Part shown: one piece after another, positions 9,840-18,640 of the stretch | Layout of the letters: each line of letters begins with the position of its first letter | Numbering within the stretch: position 1 is the first letter of the stretch | Assembly: GCA_021234155.1 (NCBI GenBank) | Contig: JAJEKV010000010.1 | Location: 16,066,275-16,130,274, forward strand | Length of the DNA stretch: 64,000 nt | DNA from: Isoetes taiwanensis | Lineage: Eukaryota; Streptophyta; Lycopodiopsida; Isoetales; Isoetaceae | Reading direction: 5' to 3' | Notes under the pieces: generated by a model | What the model saw: only the letters and a program-made list of their open reading frames with translations | Database searches by the model: none | What the model was told of the DNA's origin: nothing | Program-made: the position numbers and the translations under genes

Positions 9840-9977
9840 TCAATTTTGCTTAAAAACTCCAATTTTATCAAAACAAAAGCTAGAATTCTATAACTTGACT
9901 TAATTAAGCTAGATTAGACACATTATTTATCCACAAAATTCTTTATATTAACAAAATTTCTGTTATTTACAAAAGTC
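9840..9977 (-). terminator. AT-rich 3' flank of the H3 ORF with polyadenylation-like signals
   Basis: Directly after the stop codon the minus strand becomes very AT-rich and contains TAAATAAC and GATAAATAATG (about 9921-9965), which resemble plant near-upstream polyadenylation elements. It lies between the H3 ORF and the palindrome pair of the next unit. Confidence 0.35.
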
Positions 9978-11042
9978 TCAAGGGCGTTCTCCCTTGATGT
10001 GTCTGGCAAGATACATATCCTGCCTCATGAGGGTAACCCTCTTCGCGTGTACTGTGCAGGCCGTCGAATCTTCAAAATGCTGCACTATTTTCGCCTCCGC
10101 TGCCTCCTGTAAGCACAGCAGCATCTCGTCGGTTACTCGCATGTCCGTGTTGTACTCCTGCATGACTTCACGGACCAAGCGTTGGAACGGTGCCCGAGGG
10201 ATCAAGAGTCCGTAACTCTTCTGGAAGTGCCGGATTTCCTTGAGAGCTCTGTCCTCCGACTTCTTCTTCTTGCTTCGCTTCTTCCCTGGTGCTCTGGGAG
10301 GCTTGGGCCTGGGTGGTGGCGGCTTCAATGTTTGGCTTCTTGTCGGATGTCCGCCTTCGATTGTTCTCACCCTGTGCTCCTGGTAATAGGCATTGTAGGC
10401 CTCCCACTTCGCCATGTAAGCGTTGTGCTCCTTGATCCTCTTCTGATAGACCTTTACGGGGTCTATCACATAAGCTTCCCGTTGCGGCCGCGGGGCTTTG
10501 ACTCTGTCCCACGTCGGGAATGGTGGGGGCTTCTGCGGCTGTCCAGGCTGCTGCCCATCAGGCGCCACCTGCTCGGGTACCTCCTTCTCTGCGACCGGGG
10601 TTCTCGAAGAGCTTGCCCCCTCTGTGTTGGGGACATAATCGTCGTCCGAGTCGTCGGTCGAAGGCGGGGTCTCTTCACCTGACGGCTCATTGATGACGGG
10701 GCCCTCCGCTCGCTTACCAACCTTGGCGACACTTACGCCCAGCGTTGATGGCCTTGGCCTTCCCTCTTCTTCTTGACCCGGCCGTATGGTTGGGCCGTCT
10801 TCGGTTCTTCGTCCTCTCTGCTCCGTGGCGCTCCTTGTCTTCATACTTGCTGATGGGCGTGCAAGGTCTGCTTCCTCGGCCGGGGGGTAAGCTTTCGGCA
10901 TTTCTGCTGCTCTGTCTCTCCTCCTTCTCTTGCCAGGCGGGCCCAAGCTTGATTTGTTGTTCGACGGTCGGTATCCCCCTGCTCCCGTTCTTCCCGCTTC
11001 TTCTTTCCTCCTCGGCGATCTCTTCAAGGATTTTCTTTGCAT
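9978..11042 (-). CDS. Histone H3-fold protein with long N-terminal tail (extra ORF 1)
   Basis: 354 residues. Residues 266-354 form a whole H3 core: [11 protein letters not shown] (alphaN), PFQRLVREV (alpha1), TDMR (loop 1), LQEAAEA (alpha2), HAKRVTLM (loop 2) and LARHIKGER at the C-terminus. Compared with canonical H3 from memory it aligns over 89 positions with no gap and about 49 identities. Loop 1 lacks the extra residues usual in centromeric H3. Equivalents of K56, R83, C110, H113, D123, L126 and R128 are kept; K79 is Asn. The 265-residue tail is not histone-like. It has a basic start (QRKS, then GKRRRRDR), an acidic patch (STDDSDDDY, 128-136), proline-rich segments, a helical [21 protein letters not shown] stretch (199-219) and a lysine cluster (KKRSKKKK) next to the fold. 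An in-frame TAG precedes the ATG by a few codons, fixing the start. The tail suggests nuclear entry and a special deposition or targeting role; that part is inference. Confidence 0.9.
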   Translation of the reverse strand: MQRKSLKRSPRRKEEAGRTGAGGYRPSNNKSSLGPPGKRRRRDRAAEMPKAYPPAEEADLARPSASMKTRSATEQRGRRTEDGPTIRPGQEEEGRPRPSTLGVSVAKVGKRAEGPVINEPSGEETPPSTDDSDDDYVPNTEGASSSRTPVAEKEVPEQVAPDGQQPGQPQKPPPFPTWDRVKAPRPQREAYVIDPVKVYQKRIKEHNAYMAKWEAYNAYYQEHRVRTIEGGHPTRSQTLKPPPPRPKPPRAPGKKRSKKKKSEDRALKEIRHFQKSYGLLIPRAPFQRLVREVMQEYNTDMRVTDEMLLCLQEAAEAKIVQHFEDSTACTVHAKRVTLMRQDMYLARHIKGERP

Positions 11043-11195
11043 GATGTCGGGCGCTCCTCCCTATGATCTCGATGCGATTGCTCGGTCGAAGTCGTCCCTA
11101 AACTTGATGAAGATTCCCGTGATTGAGAAGGCGTTCTTGAAGTGCCCTTTGAATCGGTGGGGGGTTGGCGCCGGAGGATGTGCCGGCGAGGCTTT

Positions 11196-11222
11196 CTAGC
11201 AGTTTGTTTCGTCCAGGGCCAT
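11196..11222 (-). CDS. Short upstream ORF (8 codons) before the H3 ORF
   Basis: ATG at 11222 is the first ATG downstream of the TATA box and encodes MALDETNC before TAG. It lies in the predicted leader, about 150 bases ahead of the H3 start. It could lower translation of the H3 ORF, but may be chance. Confidence 0.3.
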   Translation of the reverse strand: MALDETNC

Positions 11223-11318
11223 GTTCGGACGGTTCGCCCGATCGGATTCTGGCGTAAAAGATCGCCTTGGCAAGGGCCGAATTTTCTAAGCGTGGTGCAG
11301 CGAAGCGGGGGTCGAGGT

Positions 11319-11328
11319 CTATTTATAG
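11319..11328 (-). promoter_or_regulatory. TATA box of the H3-fold ORF
   Basis: CTATAAATAG on the minus strand, identical to the box before extra ORF 2, 277 bases upstream of the H3 ATG and 78 bases downstream of a palindrome. A leader of about 245 nt is implied. I did not see the plant histone octamer CGCGGATC nearby, so control unlike host histone genes is likely. Confidence 0.6.
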
Positions 11329-11405
11329 GGGTAATTTTTTAGGTCAAACTTGAAACTACCTTTTTGGGTTATCTAAAGCACCTAAAACACCTTAATCTAA
11401 GCAAG

Positions 11406-11472
11406 GTCTCACACATTACGCCCAGACCGATTTTGAGAGTCTCATTTTCTGTCCTGGCGCGACGTGTGAGAC
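11406..11472. repeat. 67-bp imperfect palindrome, copy 3
   Basis: It begins GTCTCACACATTACGCCC and ends GGCGCGACGTGTGAGAC with centre TTTTGAGAGTCTCATTTT. It is closely similar to copy 1 and lies just upstream of the H3 TATA box. Confidence 0.8.
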
Positions 11473-11606
11473 ATGGTGGGGTCCACTATCAAATTTGCTA
11501 CTTTTTAGTTATGTAACTTGCTAATTCTACTGTTTCTTCGCTCTAATTTAGAATTATCAAGCTATTTTATTGTAATTCATAACTTTTTGATGGGCTCAAG
11601 CTGAAT

Positions 11607-11673
11607 GTCTCACACGTTGCGCCCAGCCCGATTTTGAGAATCTCAAAATCTGTCCTGGCGCGACGTGTGAGAC
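11607..11673. repeat. 67-bp imperfect palindrome, copy 4
   Basis: It begins GTCTCACACGTTGCGCCC and ends GGCGCGACGTGTGAGAC with centre TTTTGAGAATCTCAAAA. This is the most symmetric copy. Its start is 201 bp from the start of copy 3. The sequence between copies 3 and 4 is unlike that between copies 1 and 2, so the spacing is kept while the spacer is not. Confidence 0.8.
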
Positions 11674-11860
11674 CACCCTATTTTTTTGAAGGTTGGCTCA
11701 CCAATTCTTACTCCTTTTTATGTTTTCATATATTTTAACTGTTACTAGCTTAGCAATACTACAAAAATGAGAAAAAAAATTTCCCATTTTTCGAGGTTTA
11801 AGGATCCTACTAAGTTAGTACTACTGGGAACATGGTCAGTGCTTTGCTCTTGGTCACCAA

Positions 11861-11879
11861 GAACATTGCTCTGATACCA
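11861..11879 (-). other. Primer binding site for initiator Met-tRNA
   Basis: The minus strand reads TGGTATCAGAGCAATGTTC one base after the LTR end. TGGTATCAGAGC is the complement of the plant initiator Met-tRNA 3' end used by most plant LTR retrotransposons. It fixes the element's direction and LTR limit. Confidence 0.9.
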
Positions 11880-13199
11880 CTGTGACGTACGGTGCACCCA
11901 CCGTATACAAACAGGAGTTCTCCCCCTATACCAGCTCCATGCCGATACAGGGCCCTCCACATAACACTGCAACCGTAACGGGCTCCAGTGGGAAGAGTGA
12001 AGGGGTCATTTCACCCCGTTTCCCTCAGGGCGTAAACATACATGTCAGTATATAAGAGCAACACATATATCCACCCCTACGGGTGGTACATCACATCTGC
12101 ATAGACAATGATCAGCACAATGCATTTAGGGAATCCTACCCAAGGCTCAGACACAGGGATGGACTGACAAGCTTGGGTCTCCAGAGTTCATTGCAGACAG
12201 AATTCATGACAATGGATTTGGCTGGCATAAGAACTTGGCAATGGGTAGTCCACTCCATCCGCCCCTCCTGTGCACACTTTGCAGAGTAGGTTGAAAAGTG
12301 TTGGGACTGGACTGTAGCCCGCCGGATGCATAGCCAAAAGGGCTATTCCTGGGTTACATCTCCCCAGGTCCGATGGGGCAGGCAGGGATCACTCCCTCCA
12401 GAGATCTACATGCTGACTCAAGGAGACTAGAGAGCCACTGCTCTTATTCGACTTGAACCCAATGGAAAGTGAACCCCACTTCACGGGTGTCGAGCCCATG
12501 CCCTGCCCACACTCAGTGGCAAGCCATTAGACCTAGTCTCAATGATCCCCGGTAGACTTTACACGCCAGAGGGATCGTTCAAGAGTCAGGACACGAACCT
12601 CCTTATGAGCCAGTCTAGCCCCTTCACCCACAACCCGGTGTGGCTCTTGTACCACACAGCCGAATCTATATGGTGCTAGAGAGGCTAATCTAGGAGCATC
12701 CACTACCAAGCTTTTAGGTCTCTACCCCCTTCCCAATACAAGGAGTTCATAGAGATACCTCATCCACATACATCATAAGAGAACTAAAGAACAAGATCTA
12801 ATCTATATCATAGAGTTAGGTTCTTTAGTTAGAGTCTGGTACCTAGAGATCTAGAAGGCTGCTATGAGCAATTTAATAGGCTAAACCTTTTGATTTTATG
12901 ACTAAAAGAGGGTTTAAGCTATTAAATTGCCTAAGCCCCCGATCCTTGAGGGACTCCTCGACTGAAAGCTCGACCATCCCCCAACAAACTTTCGAATCAA
13001 GGGAAACTAAGGGTACAGTTCACTCAGGTAGAGTCTGGGATGTGGTTTTGGCTCTCGAGGCAGCCAAAACAGAGTTCTAAAGCCCTAGAAACGAAATTGG
13101 GCAAGTTAGGGTTTCCCCTCCTAAATAGACATGGGGGTTGGTTAGGGTTTCCAATTATCCCCTTTTGGCATGTGGGATAATTGGGAATGGGCCCACTTG

Positions 13200-13395
13200 C
13201 CATTAATGGCTAGGTGGCAAAATGTGCCCACATGGAAATGTGTGCACATTAATGAAGGTGCACATTGGAAAATGTGCACATTAATTGCACCTATGGGTAT
13301 GGCCCACTTGGCATAAGGTGTCCATATGGAAATGTGTGCCCACATTAATGTGTACATTGGTAAATGTGCACATTAATGCCAATGCACATTTCTAG
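13200..13395. repeat. Degenerate repeats in LTR U3 (GTGCACATTAATG-type)
   Basis: Motifs such as AATGTGCACATTAAT, GTGCCCACATTAATG and CATATGGAAATGTGTGC recur at least six times within 200 bp. Repeated short motifs in U3 are usual for LTR enhancers. Confidence 0.6.
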
Positions 13396-13434
13396 CAAGT
13401 TGCCCCCTAGGGCTACCCACTTGGCTATATGTCG

Positions 13435-13507
13435 GCGTACACGTCAGTCGGGATGGCGTGTACGCGTGATGGGGCAGTACAGTATACGTCCTGGGACCGT
13501 ATACTGT
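13435..13507. repeat. Two hairpins at the U3 end of the LTR
   Basis: GCGTACACG (13435-13443) pairs with CGTGTACGC (13457-13465). ACAGTATACG (13479-13488) pairs with CGTATACTGT (13498-13507). Both lie within 90 bp of the LTR terminus. Confidence 0.7.
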
Positions 13508-13521
13508 GCTGGAACGTCACA

Positions 13522-14539
13522 GATACAACTTATGATTGTTGTGCTTTATGTTGATGACCTCATTCTGGCATCCAACTCTGCTGATATGATGAATCAGACC
13601 AAGGCAGCATTGACTCACCGTTTCCATATGACAGATCTTGGTTCTTTAAAGTATTTTTTAGGGATCCAAGTGCTCAGGGATCAGGCTACCCACTCTGTCA
13701 CCCTGCACCAGGCAAAAGGTATTGAATCGCTTCTTGCTAGATGTAATATAGAGCATGCAAGAGATGTAAGCACCCCAGCGACTGCTAGTCACCTGACCTT
13801 TGCCATGTGTCCCACAACTGCCACTGACAAACAATCCATGCAACATATCCCCTACAGGAGTGTGGTCGGATCCCTCATGCATTTCATGGTGTGTAGCAGG
13901 CCAGACATTGCAGAGGCTGTCATCACTGTAAGTCAATTCTTGGAGAACCCCGGGCCTGACCACTGGCAAGCAGTTAAAAGAATTTTAAGGTATTTGAAGA
14001 ATACCATACACTTAGGCATCTGTTATGGCAGCACAGGTCTCACACATCCTATTCTAGAAGGTTTTATAGATGCTGATTACGCAGGTGACCTTGACTCCAG
14101 AAAATCTCGTACGGGCTTCTGTTTCAAGCTGCAAGGGGGAGTGGTTAGTTGGAGTAGCAGAAAGCAGAAAGCTACTGCAGTAAGTTCCTGTGAAAGTGAA
14201 TACATGGCAATATGTGCAGCTTCAAAAGAAGCCATATGGCTGAGGCGGCTTCTTAGAGATTTGGGAGCAGAACAGAAACATGCTACTGTCATTTTCAATG
14301 ACAATAAAGCAGCAGTCAGCCTCGTGAAGAATCCTAGCAATTTCAGCAAAGCAAAGCACATTGAGACTCAGTTCCATTTCACTCGTGAAAAGGTTGAAGA
14401 AGGAAAGATTGTCATCAAGCATCTCAAGACTCACTTTATGACTGCAGATGCTCTCACAAAATCCTTAGCAAGGAAAAGATATTCTGAGTGCTTGGACGAA
14501 ATGGGGATGGTGAGAGTTGGAGCTGCAGCAGATAAGTGA
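13522..14539 (+). pseudogene. Ty1/Copia RT (3' part) and RNase H, truncated by the gypsy LTR
   Basis: The reading starts at the catalytic motif VVLYVDDLILASNS and runs through the Copia RT end (DLGSLKYFLGIQV, YRSVVGSLMH, RPDIAEAV) and a full RNase H (DADYAGDLDSRKSRTG, SSCESEYMA, FNDNKAA, KAKHIETQFHFTREKV, ADALTKSL), ending with a stop before a purine tract. There are no frame breaks over about 335 codons, so the insertion is fairly recent. Gag, protease, integrase and the RT fingers are missing. They should lie beyond the other end of the gypsy insertion and are not seen in the window. Confidence 0.95.
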
Positions 14540-14625
14540 AACGGTGCTGAAAATCAAGTAAAGTAGATCTATTCAGTTCTTATTTTACCTTGTTATTCTG
14601 TTGGTACAGTAGCTGATTTGACTCT

Positions 14626-14638
14626 TGAGGGGGAGTAT
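14626..14638 (+). other. Copia polypurine tract
   Basis: TGAGGGGGAGTAT immediately precedes TGGACATTGG, in the normal position about 100 bases after the Copia stop codon. Confidence 0.75.
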
Positions 14639-15144
14639 TGGACATTGGAATATTCTCTAGAATCAAAGTGACTTCATGATCTAGGGTTAGGTTGATCTGG
14701 TTTTAGTATTTCCTTGAAAACTCCATTGTTCACGGAGCTATTACGGGCAGAAGCTATGACGGTGCCCATGCTCTATTTGGAGCACCGTCTCTTGTATAAG
14801 AACAAGGGGAAGCAATGCAATTCAGGTTTTGATTATCTCACATTTTCTTGTTTTCTATTAGACGTATCTGTGAAGAGCTGGATAGGAGCCATAATCTAAG
14901 CCTGCAGACGAAGCTGTGACAGCAGAAGAGATTTGGATTGTTAAAGCTGAGAGAGACTGGAGAAAAGATTGGGTCTGCAATTTCAATTTGGGTCTGAATC
15001 GGAAGTGCATGGTGATGGATTTGTGCGCCTGAAGTAACCCAGACCGTTATCTGGTGGAGATTGTTGAGTAGGAGGCAGAGATCATTAAGTAGGAGGTAGA
15101 AACCAGCTTTCTTGGGTTCAAATCCCAGGCTCTAATTTCTGACA
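14639..15144 (+). mobile_element. Copia 3' LTR (probable)
   Basis: It starts TGGACATTGGAATATTC right after the polypurine tract, has a promoter-like TTGTATAAGAAC near 14793, and ends at a CA before the NOG1 relic. The right limit is inferred from the change of sequence character, since the partner LTR is not in the window. Confidence 0.55.
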
Positions 15145-15420
15145 TGGTCCACCTCTGGGAGATTCTCAAGAGACTGCAAATCAATCTTATTGCACACAAT
15201 AATCAGTGGCTTATTTGCAAACAGAGGCTTAATACTGTGAAAGAGAGCTGCTTGCTGTGCAATGCTGTATCCACAAGATCCAGATGGATCAACGAAGAAA
15301 AGTACATCAGCTCTAAGATGTGCAAGGGCAGTAATACTTAATATCTCAATAGTGTTTCGATCTTCCAATGGATGATCCAAGATTCCTGGCGTATCTATCA
15401 CTTGCCACCTTAAATATTTC
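15145..15420 (-). pseudogene. NOG1: NOG1 nucleolar GTPase fragment
   Basis: The minus strand reads [20 protein letters not shown], then [20 protein letters not shown], then [20 protein letters not shown] and NKIDL. These are the G3 (DTPG) and G4 (NKxD) motifs of NOG1, an OBG-family GTPase that acts in 60S ribosome assembly. Only about 90 residues remain. A stop precedes KYLRWQ, and the match ends soon after NKIDL. Adjacent sequence is unrelated. A captured or retroposed fragment is likely. Confidence 0.85.
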
Positions 15421-16790
15421 TAATCGATATCCCAATTCAAGCCGGGTTTTTAAATCCCCTGTTCCATCGCATGGCCTGTAAGAAAATTTCCAGCCCAAAT
15501 TTCCGGTTTTGCCCTTTGTTCCGACCTCATATAGAGCTCGAATTGTCTGTTTCAAGATCGGAGCAGAGGACCCAATTGGGCATTGAAATCGTATGGCTTT
15601 CCGGGCACCCAATTTGCAGAAAATCTAGCTGATCCTCTGAAGGATTGGCCCCAGATTGGAGCGAAGAGGGAAACTAAAAGGAGCCCAAAGATGGGAAGCT
15701 TCAATGCTGCGTCCATAGCTACAAAACGGCAGAAATTGCTGAGATTATAACGAAAATTCTGATGAATGAGGAAGAATTAAAACAGGAAGGGTGTGCGCAG
15801 AATTGCCTATGGTGGATTAGTGGGGAAAGCGAAGGGAAAATCTTAAAAAGAAATATGCAGCAATCAAGGAGGTTGAGATGGAGTCAGAGTGAATTTTTCA
15901 GATTAAAAACCCCAACCTTCGCCTTGGATCCTAGTATCGATTTTGCCAGCCCACACTCCATCGGAAATTTTCGTCGGAAATCTGTACCCAGGAAAAAGAG
16001 CACACGTGTCAGCAAAAAGAGATAGAATATAAGAATCGAATTTAAGGAGAATGAATTATATATGTGTAGATTAAGTGATCCATTCTTCTTTTGAAAACAC
16101 GATTTACATTTGAAACAATTTTGCTATTAGAAGTATTTTGGAAAGGAAGAAAAACGGGAACAAGTTTCTATTATGTCTCATGCCCATCATCTTCCTTATT
16201 TAACAAACTCCCCCAAAAAAAAAAAAAAAAAAACACAACAAATTCCATGGGCAAATTTTTCCACATCCATAAAAATGCTAGGTCCAACAAACATAGCATT
16301 TTGCTGACTTGAGCATTCCATCTCTTTGTTTCCGAAATTGACAGCCAACAGTCAGAGCCTACCGATTCTTCGTCAACATAATATTCTTTTCAAAAACAAG
16401 AGCCCATTCAATGTGAGAAGATTGAAGCAATTAAAAAGGATGAAAGGCATGTAAATACATGGAAAGCATATAATCTGTGTTACACCTTTGATGGAACACA
16501 AAGCAAAACATTGCAAAATCCCCATGCCTGTGACTTCATACAATATATTAGTCTTCTGGCACCGTGCTCTTTTGCCTAGGAGAAAATGATCTTTGTTATG
16601 ACAAAATGGGTTCTCTAAAGGGATGAAGATACAGTTCTAAATGTTATTTGTTTTCCTTTGGATGCTTCCATAGCCTAGCTGTATGAGCAATAATAAAAAT
16701 AGTTTTAATGCCAAAACACTATGGACTTACGCATTCCATCAGGATGCTGATGTTGAGGATCATTCCAAGGCCCTCTATCTGATTTTTCAC
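15421..16790. other. No supportable gene
   Basis: I see AT-rich sequence with an 18-base A run near 16215 and short open frames of no recognisable family. Confidence 0.5.
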
Positions 16791-17194
16791 AACCGAAATT
16801 GCTTAGAGACTTTGACAATTTTTATTGGCTTCATTCTGTAAAAAACCTTCAAAGCATGTTATTCATCATGGGCCTACAACGTCTAGCTAATGGGAAGGCA
16901 GCAGATTTAGATGGCATGCAGGCGGAACTTCTGAAATGGGCTGGGCCTCCACTGGTGCCTGTCCTCACGACATTATTCAATAAAGCATTGCAAGAAGGCT
17001 TCCCTCCGCAGTGGACCACTAGTAGAGTTGTGCCCATATACAAGGCAGGGGACCCTCAATGCCCAGCCAACTATCGTACTATTATAGTCAGCCCTCTCTT
17101 TGCAAAATTGTTGGTTGCCATCCTTGAGGAACGGCTGATAATATGGGCAGAGGAGGCAGATGTGCGAGCTCTCACAGAAGCAGGCTTTCAATAA
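16791..17194 (+). pseudogene. LINE reverse transcriptase fragment (N-terminal RT)
   Basis: It includes LANGKAADLDGMQAELLKWA, TLFNKALQEGFPPQWTTSRV, VPIYKAGDPQCPANYRTI and VSPLFAKLLVAILEERL, the RT motif 0-1 region of plant and algal non-LTR elements. The catalytic motif is not reached. The sequence breaks after AEEADVRALTEAGFQ, where the canonical text goes on to a RPxHSTTDH motif. Confidence 0.85.
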
Positions 17195-18061
17195 GGTTAA
17201 GAGAGCCAACAACTCATCATCTCTGTTGGAGTTGGACTTACTGAGATGAAACTATCATTCTGCTCAAAATTTTAACTAAGAATGTGCATTTTTGTCGCAC
17301 CTTTTTGCTCGTAATAGGTTATTAGTTTACAAACAATATATAACAGGCTGATGGGAAGTTCAGTAGGTTTCAATGATGGGATGTTTTGCAAATATTGGTT
17401 TTTATACTAGAACAGCCATTTTGGAGCTGTATATATGAGCTGTGAATAATATCCCTCCTCAATACATATGGAAAAAGGTCTAATATACATTCACTCCCCA
17501 AGGAATCAAGAATATGGCCATGTGGACATTTCTATGCGCACTTTTTGTTAGCTCTTTAACACCTTGGCCAAGACAACTACTATGTATGGGACTCTGTGTG
17601 GTTGCTGTCAGACCAACATTTATGAAAATAGACTCACCCTTCATGTGACTGCACCATGTTTTCAAGCAAAAGAGCGAACTCATTCTTCAGCTTCCTCATC
17701 TTTGAGTTTGAATGAACGACAAGCAATCTACAACCACAGTAGAGTGATATAAATACATAACATATAAAGCACAATCATAGCACCATACAAACCAAAATTT
17801 AAGAAGACATGAAGGCATGAGCATGCAATATAGCTCTTCCCTACTTAGCCCAATGAATTGATCATAATTGCATAGAAAAGAGAAGGCTAAAGGCAAGTTT
17901 GATATTCTTAGAGCAGTACAACAGCTTACAACAATTCATTGTGAATACTAGCCTATAAATTATGCTTTGTAGGAATTGCCATAGCAGACATGTATTTACC
18001 ATGTCCTAACCATACTGAAGGAGCAGTTTCGAAAGTCCAGAAGCAGATTTGAACAGTTGCA
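17195..18061. other. No supportable gene
   Basis: AT-rich sequence without coding resemblance, lying between two LINE fragments of opposite orientation. Confidence 0.45.
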
Positions 18062-18640
18062 TCACATTATAGAGTAATAGGTACTGAAGCCATGGTTATA
18101 GCAACTGTAAGTATAACTATCATAAGGTTCTAGTACCTCAGCTTCAATAGCTGGGTACAGCTTTAGTGCATTGTGATCCTTCTTTGTCCGTACCTGTATG
18201 CATCTGCTTGCCTGTACACTCCAACGTGAGAACCACTGAGCTTGCTTGTCCTTCCAGCAGGCTTTGAGGCATTGGGGACCCATTGCTACGGCCAAAGCAA
18301 GGTTGGGCAAACCTGTATCACCCATAGCGACCACCTTCTGGAAGTAAATAATATGGCGTTACAATGCAGCCCGTTGAAGGGGTAGAAAACCTGTCTCCTG
18401 GAGTAGGATCTGGTATGGAACTGTGGACTTTACCCCAAGGGCTCGTCCCAAGAAGGCTTTGTGCACCTGCTCGCGATCATTCCAGGTAGTGAGGAATATC
18501 ACCGGACCCCACACTTCTGCCCATACAGGAGGACCGGCTCGACCAAGGCCCTAAACAAGTGTGACTAGTGGCCCCAAGCATACAACTCTGCTTTGTGGCT
18601 GTTGTTCTGCATGGCATATAGTGCTGACCCATAAAAGGAA
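18062..18640 (-). pseudogene. LINE 3' fragment (post-RT region)
   Basis: The minus strand gives MGDTGLPNLALAVAMGPQCL and CWKDKQAQWF. The same stretch, diverged, recurs on the minus strand at 21.65-22.05 kb (GDIHLLNIAYAMALDPHRLK, CWKEK). The two copies also share the adjoining part that reads towards the palm domain. Several stops are present. I assign it to the C-terminal region of the same LINE family. Confidence 0.65.

Larger units (their letters stand above)
2492..13521 (-). mobile_element. Ty3/gypsy chromodomain retrotransposon carrying a histone H3 ORF
   Basis: Order on the minus strand: LTR (13521-11881), iMet primer site, palindrome pair, TATA, H3-fold ORF, palindrome pair, TATA, acidic ORF, gag, protease, RT, RNase H, integrase, chromodomain, 3' untranslated part with a purine-rich stretch. 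Protease-RT-RNase H-integrase order and the chromodomain define a chromovirus-type gypsy element. Gag-pol is riddled with frameshifts and the 3' LTR is not seen, because a CACTA terminus stands where it should begin. The two extra ORFs occupy the slot where Ogre/Tat elements are known to carry an additional ORF, but those elements are a different clade. The right LTR end cuts a Copia RT gene, so the element inserted into an older Copia copy. Confidence 0.85.
11881..13521 (-). mobile_element. 5' LTR of the gypsy element (1641 bp)
   Basis: The left end reads TGTGACGTACGG and the right end GAACGTCACA, giving the TG...CA termini with an eight-base terminal inverted repeat TGTGACGT. The minus-strand U3 part (13130-13410) holds a cluster of AATGTGCACATTAATG-like repeats that may be enhancer elements. 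Two hairpins sit close to the U3 end. To the right the sequence passes directly into Copia RT coding sequence. A related LTR ends at 38474 in the opposite orientation. Confidence 0.85.

Noticed and set aside
10182-10682. Long plus-strand open frames opposite the H3 ORF
   Set aside because: They are antisense shadows of a GC-rich coding region. The H3 match fixes the true strand.
9540-11680. CRISPR-like array from the four palindromes
   Set aside because: Only four copies, at unequal distances, in a plant retrotransposon; not a CRISPR structure.
15085-15135. tRNA-like B box (GGGTTCAAATCCC) in the Copia LTR
   Set aside because: No matching A box or acceptor stem at the right distance; probably chance or an old SINE tail.
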